A stretch of DNA of 64,000 bases from Penelope pileata (lineage: Eukaryota > Chordata > Aves > Galliformes > Cracidae). The notes beneath the pieces are model-generated. The model did not search any database and was not told the origin of the DNA. It saw only the letters and a list, made by a program, of their open reading frames with translations. Within the stretch, counting starts at the first letter, position 1; each line of letters starts with the position of its first letter. Positions 27,701 through 39,700 of this stretch are shown here, piece by piece. The stretch is from the NCBI GenBank assembly GCA_013396635.1, contig WBMW01003196.1, positions 199,211-263,210 of the forward strand. The letters are read 5' to 3'. Both the position numbers and the translations under genes were made by a program.

Positions 27701-30700
27701 CTTACGTTACAGGCTTACTTGAACTGAGAAAACCCCCACCATTCTCCCCCTGCCATACACACACATACACACACAAACCAGCACCACAAAAAAAACTTTT
27801 ATATGAGCCTTTCATTTTACTTCTGTGCTTCTTATAGAAATAAGAATTTTTTCCCAACAGCCACCAACATGTGCATGCCACTCAGATTTGCTTTCCTTCT
27901 TTCCAAAGGAAATAGATTATCCATTAACAAACGTCTCACAGCATTAGCATGTGAAATCTTCAGCTATGAGTCATACGGTCTTTTGTGACACACACTGAAG
28001 TCTTTAGTTTAAAATCACAGCAGATTTTTAAATATCTGCACTACTGAAAATATTGAAATATATTGAAAATTTCTCTGGGGGCTCTTCTTTCCTACTTGCT
28101 GTCCATTTGTTATAATTTTGCTCACTTGTTTGTTTTAAGTATTTTCTTGTTTTCCCTTGAGCATTTGCTCTGTAGCTAAGCTGCCTGCCTTGTCTTGTTT
28201 CCAGGCAGAAATCTAGGCAAAACAAAACTTTGCCAACATAAGCTCACTCTGTTTCTCTGTCTCTCTCATTTGTGTTTGGATAACTTGAGGAGGTCAAGCT
28301 TCTAGACATGCCTTTTGGATTTCTTTGATAGAAATATGCAGTTCTGTGAGACATACGTTACCTTTTAAAAATGCTACAGTTGTGTACACGTATTCAGATA
28401 ACCTCGTGCCTGGAGTCTTTTGCTTAAATTTATCTGAAAAATCTGAAGCAGTTCCTCTGCACAGATCTGCAGAGTGTACCACCTACCTGTAGTCATGGTA
28501 AAATTATTGTAACATCTTTTGAACAGTGGAGGATATCTTATACACTCTGAGCCCTGCATATCCCCTCTGTTCTTTCACATCATATCCAATTCTTCTTCAC
28601 CTGTTTCTTTAGTCTCGCTTTCAGTGACTGAGGAGGAGCTCTGGGAAAAAGCTAGAAAGGAAACAAGAACTGAGAAATAGAAAGGAATAAAGTAACCCCA
28701 AGGGAAAAGTGTTTGATTACTCCTTTTTTTGTTGTTGTTATTCTGTCTTCATCCAACGGTGTATGCTTTTGTCAAAAAAGGGTGGAGGACAGGGGATATG
28801 ATTTTTCAACAGGCTTTAAAAATGAATTATCCTGATTCTGTTAATTACTTCAATTGTCTGAAGCAAATACCATTACAGGTTTTTTTTTTCCACTCCATGA
28901 TTACCAGTTATGAAAGAGCATAATTAATTGCAGCTTTCCAACATGCATTGTTTTTCTTTTGCAGTACTGTTTGGCATACTGCATTTAGATTGCCTTCCAG
29001 ACTGTCTCCTAATAACTGGTGAAACATGTAGTAAATTTAGCATCCATGAGTCATTTTCAGTTTGTAATTTGTTTCCATGCTTGAAATAAAAAAGCTTCAA
29101 GCACCATCTGCTGTCTGAAATCAGCTACTGTGCATTTCCTCTGTATTGGCTGTAAGTGCTAGTAGACTTTCTTGCATTTCCAGGTATTAAGAGCACTGTA
29201 TCCTTTTAATCTTGGAAGAAGTGAAAACATGTTTGTGTGTGTGCACTTAATATAAGTTCTCTAAATTTTCAGAATTAACTTTTCATAAACCTGAATGTAT
29301 GAAGTTTTTGTAGCATTTAACTGTGAGAATTTTTGTTTGTGTGTGTGTGTAGAAAAATACAGCACTACTGCATCAAGTGCTAATACCGACAGTAGAATTT
29401 GATGAGATAAAGCAAAAAAACTAATTCTATCCTCATCTTCCACTAGGTCACAGATAACGGGAAGCCACCATTGTCATCTCTGACGTACGTTGATGTTAGA
29501 GTTATTGAGGAAAGCATTTATTCTCCAGCAATTCTGCCCCTAGAAATCTTCATTACGGCCTTTGGGGAAGAATATTCAGGTGGTGTCATTGGAAAAGTTC
29601 ATGCAACTGACCAAGATGTTTACGATACTTTGACATACAGCCTGGACCCCAAAATGGAATCCTTGTTTTCAGTTTCCAGTACTGGGGGCAAACTAATAGC
29701 GCATAAGAGGTTAGATGTAGGACAATACCTTCTAAATGTCACTGTTACAGATGGAAAATTTGCAACTGCAGCTGATATTACTGTGCACATCAGACAAATC
29801 ACACAAGATTTACTAAATCACAGCATTGCAATACGCTTTGCAAACCTTGCTCCTGAAGAATTCATTGGCGATTACTGGCGCAATTTCCAGAGAGCTTTAA
29901 GAAACATCTTAGGTGTGAGGAGAAACGACATCCAGATTGTTAGTTTACAGCCTTCTGATCCTCCTTCAAACCTTGATGTCCTCTTGAATATTGAAAAATC
30001 TGGCAGCTCCCAGCACCCAATGAGAATTTTGCTCCACAAGATAAACTCTTCTGTGCCTGACCTAGAGGAGATTCTAGGTGTCCGGATAATTGATGTTTTC
30101 CATAAGCTTTGTGCAGGCCTAGACTGTCCTTTGAAATTTTGTGAAGAAAAAGTAACACTGGATGAGAATATCATGTCAACCCACAGCACAGCCAGGCTGA
30201 GTTTTGTCACTCCCCGTCATCACCGAACAGCAGTTTGTCTTTGTAAAGGTAAGGAAAGCAGAAAGGAAAATGGTATCCTTCAAAAGATTGTTCTGATTTT
30301 GAACAACTGTCATCCATAGGGGAAAATTAATATTACAGGACAAAAAGTAAGAATGCCTTGTAACCCTCACTGCAACATTTGCCTAATTTTATTCAGAATA
30401 AGGAGTAATTCTTCTCTTAAAATGAGGTAATGAGATTTTATACAATATAAGCTTATGGGAGGGGATTTTTTATACTTTCATAAAATGGATAATGAAGATG
30501 TAAGAACTTACTTCTTTTGTTGCTTCTTCTAAATTGTCTGAATAATGGCTATTCAGTCTTGTATGCACAGAAGTAAGTTCTTGCAAAGTACCTGAATGTA
30601 TCGGGGTTTCTGCTGAGAGAAATATCCCATACAGCTGCCAGACTTAGCTGTGAGTGACAACTTGAACTGAAAAATGAATATGCATTAAAATAGATAAAGT

Positions 30701-33700
30701 ATGCAGATTTATAACAAATGACGAATGTGCCTTTGGCTCTTAGGAAAACAAGATTATTTTTTAAAATCGTTAATTAACATTGCTGGTTGAATTCACATCT
30801 AAAGTAAATATTTAAAGCCCATTCCTTTTCTATCTCAAATACACACCTTCTTCTCCCAAACCCCATCTGCCTATGTTTTATATCTATGTGCTTGTGGGTT
30901 TTTTTATGGTGTGTGATAGTAAGAGTAAACCTTAAACCACAGCATCATTTTTCAAATTCTATCAGTTGAATTGAGTAATCAAGAACAACGAACGGCAGCC
31001 ATTATACAAGCTATTTGTCTAGTCTATGTATTTGTCAGTCACGTAACCGTTACTTTGCTTCCTGATGCCTGATGTTTAGGAATATCATTTGATTTGCTTT
31101 CAGCTCTTGTTCTTAAGCTTTCACAAAATACCACTAACGAAAGAGAAATAACATATTTCATTTTACAGAAGGGAAATGCCCTGTGGTGAATAGTGTGTGT
31201 GAAGGAAACCCATGCCCTGAAGGTACCGAATGTTTAGGAGATCCAAAGGATGGAAAATACACCTGTGTTTGCCATGACAGCAAAACTGGACAGTGTCCTG
31301 GTGAGAAATTTGCTCTACTCTGCATAAAACCATATTACTTTCCAAAGACAAATTTGATTCCAGTCCTGTGTTAACACATTTCATGCTTTTCTGCATCCCT
31401 CAGTATCAGTGGGCTCTGCTGTGACCTTTAGTGGGAACAGCTACGTGAAATATCGTCTCATGGAAAATGAGAACAAAGAGGAAATGAAGCTGACAATGAG
31501 ACTTAGAACTTATTCTGCTCATGCAGTTGTTATGTATGCTCGAGGAACAGACTACAGTATCTTAGAGGTACACATCTTCTCTTTAATTCATACCACTATC
31601 TCTGTAGAGTTGTTGTAATTGAGAATTTTTGCATTCAAAACAGATTTTTTATATATCCTAGTGGCAAACTTATATAGATTTTTTTTAATGTGTAAAAAGA
31701 ATCAATTTTTTTTCAGTGTTCAAAAAATGAGAAAAAAGGATCTATTTTAACTTTAAATTTATTTGCTCCATAAGTTCATACAGAAAAAGTTCTTAAAAGC
31801 TGTGAGACATTAGTCACTTAAAACATGAGATGAAAGGCACATCTGCAGTTCTTTGATGATTTATGAGTTCTTTACTGGAGAAAAAAATGTACCGTATGCA
31901 TTTTAATTAAAAGAATTGTATAAAATGAATAGCAATCACCGTGAATGTTAGTAAACTGCCCATTATGGACACCACCATCTTGTCTCTCCAGTAAATATAA
32001 ACTCTTAGAGGCATCAATATTTTGAAGTTTTACTTTTTGCAGGGATTCTCTGTCTGTGTGTGGTCCGTTAGTTGATGATATGTCTTTCCTCCATAGATTC
32101 ATCATGGAAGGCTGCAGTACAAATTTGATTGTGGCAGTGGACCTGGCATTGTCTCCGTTCAGAGCATTCAGATTAATGATGGCCAGTGGCATTCAGTATC
32201 TCTTGAAGTGGATGGAAATTACGCACGACTTGTTCTGGATAGGGTGCATACTGCATCTGGTACTGCTCCTGGTACACTTAGGACACTAAACCTAGATAAT
32301 CATGTGTTTTTTGGTGGTCATATTCGGCAGCAAGGTGCAAGACATGGCAGGAGTCCTCAGGTTAGCAACGGTTTCAGAGGCTGTATGGATTCTATTGTAC
32401 TTAATGGACAAGAGCTCCCCCTAAACAGCAAGCCACGAAATTATGCACACATGGAAGAATCTGTTGATGTGACTCCTGGGTGCTTACTTGTTACCACAGA
32501 AGGATGTTCAAGCAACCCCTGTCAGAATGGAGGCATCTGCAATGCACTGTCAAATGGAGGTAAGCTGTGCTATATTCTTCAGCTGCTAGTTCTTGAAACT
32601 GCTTTTCCACTTAACTACCTTGAAAGGCCAAAACAGCTTTGTGAATACTTTTTTGCTTTTCCAGAGAGTTGTAGAAGGCTGGTTGTTAACCAGGTTGGAA
32701 GGCTGGGTCTGCCTGTGTTCTAGGCTCAGTTCTTTGGGATAGGAAGTAAGCAAAACCCATTAAACAAAGATGAGATTTAATCTTTAGTGTCAACACTGAG
32801 GTTTGTCTTCTAATTGCCTGGTTTAGACCTTTAAAATTTCTGAAAACATTATGATAAGCTTGAGTTCTGTGGGATAAGTGGAAGTTTACCTTCAGTCATA
32901 TTCCAGGAAACCTTTACTGTTAGATTTTCCTTCATCTTTTGATAGTGTGTTTCTATTCCTATTCCCTCTCTCTTTGAACAGGCTGGTGGGCAGGAAGGAT
33001 TTTGTTGTCTTGAATCCAATAAAGCCATGTGTGCCTTTCAAAAAGAATCTATTTGATTTCAGGTTACTACTGCAAGTGTGCTCCTTTGTTCATGGGAGCT
33101 CACTGCGATGTAAGTGTCAACCCGTGTGCTTCCAACCCCTGTCTTTATGGTGGTACTTGCATCCCTGTCAGCGATGATTTCATCTGCCAGTGCCGAGGAC
33201 AGTACACAGGCCAAAGGTATGTTTGTGTGGTTTTCTGTACAAATTAACCCCTTAGAGCATAGACTATAAATGTAATGTTTCTCCATTTTCTTATTTTATC
33301 TCTTTTCTACTTAAAGCTCAGACTTTAAAACGCAGTGGAGTTAGTTAATGCCAGCCCCATGTTGCAGCTTTGAATCCCAGACTATGTACTCAACTTACAG
33401 TAAGACGATGTCTCTTCCTGTTTTTTTTCCTCCTTTGAAGGTGCCAGCTGGGTCCGTATTGCAAAGACAATCCTTGTAAAAACAGTGGCAAGTGTATTGA
33501 CAGTTTGGATGGACCTGTTTGTGAGTGTGAAGCAGGCTTTCGTGGAGAAAGGTGGGCATAGTGTTCCACAGACACTGAAATTTTAATCACTATTTCTTAA
33601 CAGCTCAAGCTAATTGAAATCTGAACTGCTGATACAATAGTAAATTGCCTGGTAGTGTACAGTTCTACATATTAAACATATCTAGAATTGCTGAACAAGG

Positions 33701-36700
33701 AGACGACAGCAGTGACAACTGATGTAAACTAACCCTTATTTCTCTTTCCTGTTTCTGGTAGGTGCCTGACTGATGTCGATGAATGCACAGAGAACCCATG
33801 TCTTAATGGTGCCCTTTGTGAGAATACTTATGGTTCATATCACTGCAATTGCAGCCATGGATTTGGAGGAAAACACTGCACAGACATTGTTCTTAACAAA
33901 TATGTTTCAACGTCTTGGAACATTAGCTTAGCAGAAGTAATTGGAATTGTTGTTTTCATCGCAGGAATATTCTTGTTAGTTGGGATTTTTGTTGTTTGCC
34001 GCAAAGTGATGAGTAGAAAGAAGAAACACCAACCAGAACCTGAAGATAAGCAGTTGGGAGCTACAACAGCTTTCTTGCAAAGACCTTATTTTGATGCAAA
34101 ACTGAATAAGAACATCTATTCTGACATCCCACCCCAAGTTCCTGTTCGTCCCATTTCATACACTCCAAGCATTCCAAGCGACTCCAGGAATAATCTTGAC
34201 AGGAATTCTTTTGAGGGGTCTGCTATCCCTGAGCACCCAGAATTTAGTACTTTTAACCCAGATTCTGTACATGGTCACCGGAAAGCTGTAGCTGTTTGCA
34301 GTGTAGCACCAAACCTGCCACCTCCACCTCCCTCCAACTCTCCTTCAGACAGTGATTCAATACAGAAGCCCAGCTGGGATTTTGACTATGACAGTAAGAA
34401 ATATTCTTTTTTTTTTTTNNNNNNNNNNNNNNNNNNNNNNNNNATCTTTCCATGGTTGTGGGATAGTTTTACTATGTGTTCAAAGCCTGTCTATGCCTGC
34501 TGTGGTAGGAAAAGCATTAAGATTTTACTAGTTCTTGAGTCTGATCCAGATTCATACTGTACTAAGTTTTGTTAAGAAGTGCAGATCTTAACCTTAATTT
34601 TATCAACTCTTTTAATCTAGTCTGTTAATTGCCTCACTTGAACCTTTTTTTTTTTCAGCTAAAGTAGTAGATCTTGACCCCTGCCTTTCAAAAAAACCTC
34701 TAGATGAAAAGAACTCCCATCCATATAGTGCTAGAGAAAGCCTGTCTGAGGTCCAGTCGCTCAGCTCCTTCCAATCTGAATCGTGTGATGACAATGGTAT
34801 GTGGACTCCAATTATTCCGTACTACCGCTTACATTCATTTGTTCTGTCTTTGCATCTAAGTCTCTCAGTATCAATAGGAGTTACACATATCTAATATATA
34901 TTAAATACTGTGTTTAATATATATTAGTGTTTATTTTAACACCCAAATCTGTTAATTTTTAAAGTGTTTTGCCTATTTTACACTTAGTATTAATTACTTT
35001 ACCTTAAAACTGTATATGTCCATTCTGTTATTAGAATATTAACAGTGTAAATGCAGCACACGGTGTTCAGAGCCTTGTGTTAAAAGCACATTCAAATTTG
35101 AGAAACTCTTCTAGGTAATCATTAGCTGTCATCTCATACAAGAATACAGTGAATTTAAAGCTAAAGTTATATTTGCACAGAGGTTGTTTTTTGACATTCA
35201 GCTTTTAGTAAAGCATTCTCGTGTTACAGTTTCATTTGTTTCCTTCTCTTTTTCCTGCTGCGACCTCAGCTCCCATATGGATCAGATCAGTTCTGAGTGA
35301 GAGCAGAGTTTAAGGGATTGCTTGTAAGTTTGATTACTTTAGTAATGAAGGAAGCTGCAAAAAAGGAATTTTATTACAGTAGAGCAGTGTACTTGGCTTT
35401 CACCATGATTAAAATGGATTCATAAAAAAATTAAAAAATATTTTAATCACAATTCCAATCCATCAAAATGTAATCAGCGTACTTATTTGTGGGTTTTATT
35501 TCTATTAGTGATTCAAAGACTTATTTTTTGAATATGACAGATGCTTTTACAGTTTGATACGAATGCATCTATATATTCAGAAACATTTCAAACTGATTGG
35601 ACAAAGCCACTGTTGTAACTTAATTCACTAAGTTCAGCTGTTTTGACTCTTTATTCCAATTCCTGCTTTTGTCTATGTGTGGTAAAAAGAATTTTAAATT
35701 TCTTTAGCTTAGGAATAAAGAACATTCTACTTCTTAACAAGTTAGAGTGGTTTGTTCTTTAATAGCATGGAACGAAATATCTGTTAATGATTGGTGAAAG
35801 TAAAACGGTATGCTTATAGTACTCATCGTTTATCAGTAGACTTGATATTGATTTTCAACTTTTTTCCCATGGTATTAAGTGTTGTGCAGTACGTTGTTCT
35901 CCCCTCCCCTTCACCCCATATACTTCATACACACCTACTGGTATTTCTTACATATTGATTACTCATTCGTACATCATTCTAAGAGAAATAGCTGTAGCAT
36001 CATAGAGATTGGATTGTTCCTTCCTCCCTTTTTGGGTAGATTTTGATTAGTTTGAAATTTTATCCCTGAGCCTTGCAAACAAATTGCATGTGCTTACCTC
36101 ATCCAACTCTTTAAGATTAAATCCTTCTCCCTTCAAAAAGTATGTTGGGAAAAGAAAGCCATAAAATACTAATGAATCAATTTTGATTGTTTTTAAATAA
36201 CAATGCCAACCTGATTTTGGAATTCCTACTATGATACCACTCTCATTTCAGTGAAAGATTCTACCCCTCTGTTGCAGGGGATAAAAAATAGCAGTGGGTA
36301 GCGTAATATATTACTCCTTAATTCACCCCACACGAGCATTTGTGGGGTGCCTAGTTTATTGCTATCTAGATGAAATATGTTCTAAACCCTATATTGAAGC
36401 AGTACTTCAGAAATTCTAATACACTTAAAGCAATTTTGTGCTTCTGCAGCATTTGATTCAAGAACAGTTATAAAATCTGTTTTGCTATATTTATAAAGAA
36501 CAAAAGCTTCAGAGATGTTTCATGTTACATGCAATTGCTTTCTAGATAGATTACCTGTGTGTATATGTCTCAATAATCTTGATTTCTAAAATGATAATGG
36601 ACTGCAATTTTACCATATTTTTGTATACCTGTATGCTGTTTAAAGTGATACTAACTATAGGTTTGTTTTAATTTGCTCCTTTTATACCTTTTACAAGCTT

Positions 36701-39700
36701 CCGTAGTGACTGTAATACACCTTGTCAATGCTGTTGTTGACTCGGTGGAAGAAGAAGGTATATACATGTTTTCATATTTATTTACTGCTTTGACAGAATA
36801 ATGCACGTTTCTATTCTAGTGATGTTTTCCTAGCAGATGACAGTTATAAGCTATTATTTACTTAGACTTTCTCATAAGCATTAGTAAAGAATATATTTAT
36901 ATTGTACGTGTATGCTGTGGCTGCCCTGTGGACAGGTTCCAAAGTGTGATTTCTTGGGAAAAAAAAAAGAAAGTATTGGCATAAAACAGTCTTGGTGCTT
37001 ACTGTTGTCTTGACAACAGTCACAATGAAGCTTCCAGCAGATTGAGACAGCATCAATGAATTATGTACACTCAAGCAGATGGGTTCATCTCTATAGCCAA
37101 AAATGCTGATTTCTAGTGTGCAGTTGAGGTGTACAGGCACGTGCATCCCTACCAGTTTAAGTAGTTGCTCACCCCCCATTCTTACCGAGTATATGGAAGG
37201 TATGCTTGTTTGTATATATGTACACACACATTTGTGTTTGTGCATATGTATTTGGAAGTTAGGAGGTGGCAAAATAGCTATTTTTAATATATTTTTTCCT
37301 TCTAACATTTAAGAAAAACTTTACAAAATAGTAGGAGTAATAGAGGAGTCAGTGATCCTATACAAACACTAGCCTTTCAGTACATTTGCATATCACTAGA
37401 ATTTTCAGGAATTTTAAATAGTTGGCTCCTTTCTATCCCCACCACAAGTCTGCAGAGGTTACTTCTGAAATAACACCTACAGTATATGCTGCTTATTTCT
37501 TAATAAAAAAAGTAAGATTTCCTAGTCGAAGTCCAGTTGAAAACAAAGCCATTTTAAGAACACTAAAATACTTATTGTAGCTGGAGATTCTCTTTGGCTT
37601 GCTATTCGAAGTACATCTTCTCTAAGGTATGCGGATGTACAAAAAAGTAGGTAAAGGCAAAGACATCTAATCACGTAAGCATATATCATTAATGTTTACA
37701 GATAGATCATAGTCTCAGTGCTAGAAAATTGTAAAGCACGGTAACTTGTGCAAGGGAGAGTTACATGACTACGGGAGGCAAAACTGATCATGAGAAATAC
37801 TGAATAACTTAGATTTTTCTGAGATTTTAATGGATAGAAACTAAAATTGATGGATTTAGTTCTCAAGACAGTTGGAAATATCATTCATTGTTTCAGTATC
37901 ACTGTAAGACAAATACAACTATTATATGCATTGCAAACAATCCAGAAAGAACAGAGATTAAAGATGTCCTGCTCATCTGCTTCTTAATACTTGGAAGTTT
38001 CTAGTCTAAGTAAACATTTCTTCTTTCAAAGCTTCTTTCAAAGAACTTCTTTCAAAGAGTTCTGCTTTGGGGCACCTCAGAATGGTGCCAGTTTGAGCTG
38101 CAGAGATTCTTTCTCCAGCCTTCAACAGGGTCAAGCTTTGGGACAGAGATGGTCTTTTCCTTGAATCTCAACAAGCATCCTGAAAGCATGAACTACAGCC
38201 AGACACAATCTCACCCTAGGACAGGTGTAGGCCTGCATTCCCTGCACTGCTCCTCAGGGAAGGTTGTAGCTCTGTGCAAACTGTGCCGAGTGCAAGAGGA
38301 AATAGAGCTCTGGGGTAGCAGAGTGTCGCCAAGAAAGATAGGCATATCGGGTTTTGGTTTGTTGCTGTATTTTATGTTAAATGGTCTTTGTCTCAGAAGC
38401 AGAGTTACAGGATCCAGATCTCCCCATTTCTCGATAAAGTACTCCAAATCGTAAGGCTACAGTCTGCCTATTGACTTCAGCTTTGCACCTGCTTTCCCTA
38501 GAAAACCAAAGAAAGCTGTCTTTTAAGTAGTCTAGTGGTTGGAACATTCTCCTGATAAGGAGACCAGAGATATTCTAAGGGTCTCAGACCTTAGACCCTT
38601 CTGAGAATAGATACAAGTATCAGTTCTTAGGAGAAGATTCTGGGATCAGAATAGGCATTCCGTGTTTCAGACTCGTATCAGGAATATAGATTCCGGAAAA
38701 AGAAAGGTTTAAAATTTGACAGAAAGCACAGGACAGTTCTGTGCTAAGGATAAGTTGTTCAGATTGCTGTACAGCAGCAGGTAGGTCTGCCCGTGCACAG
38801 CCTGTGAAAGCTAGATACTAAAGTGAGAGATCCCATCTTCGTGTCAGACACTAGAAAGCAGAAGTCCTAATAGCGTTGTATTGAAAACCAAAGAGATGCA
38901 GGGATAGAAAAGAAACCAAGTCTTGTTACCCCTTTTTAAGGAAAGTCCTAAATCTATTGAAATGAGGATTTCAACAAACTATGGGCTCCAGATTATGCCA
39001 CTACAAAACAGTGTCCTAGGTGGGCTTTACATTGACTCAGTAGCATTTCTACAGTTTACGTCTAATAGAGGAGGAGCCTAGGAAGAAAAAAAGCCAACTT
39101 CAGTACTGCTCACTAGCTAGGCATATTTGCCTACAGTACACTAAAAACAGACAAAAGCAGCATCGTATCAACAGTCATTATGTTTGTCTTCATACTGGTT
39201 TTAGTATTTGATTCCTAACTGCAGATGTTTTCTCCTTTTTCTTCTCATTCTGCCAACTAAAGAATCTTTTGCTGTTCCTGACCTCAGCAATTCAAGAGGT
39301 GACTTCTGCATGCAGTTCATTGATATTCACCAAAATTTTTCTGTGAATACTTGGCTTTAACACAGACTTACTATCAGTTGCTTGCTGTGCATTTGTCTGC
39401 AGTGATTACTCTTTACTAGATTTGCACCTTCTTCCAGTTCTGTATTATTTTCCTTTTTGGTATTTAGGCTAAGAAAATATATGTACACATTTTTAATGAT
39501 TTTAGGCTTACATCTAGTTTCCAGCAGAGCAATAAAACCTTATTCAAGGGAAGGCTACAAAAGAGGATCAAGTTGTCATTTATGCATGATTAAGCCTGAT
39601 TTTGCTGTTTTGTTCCTTAATTTACTTATAGTCAAAGAGATTTTATCAGATGTGGAAACATTGTGAGATACCATTTTTTGTATTACTGTAGAGCTAACAG

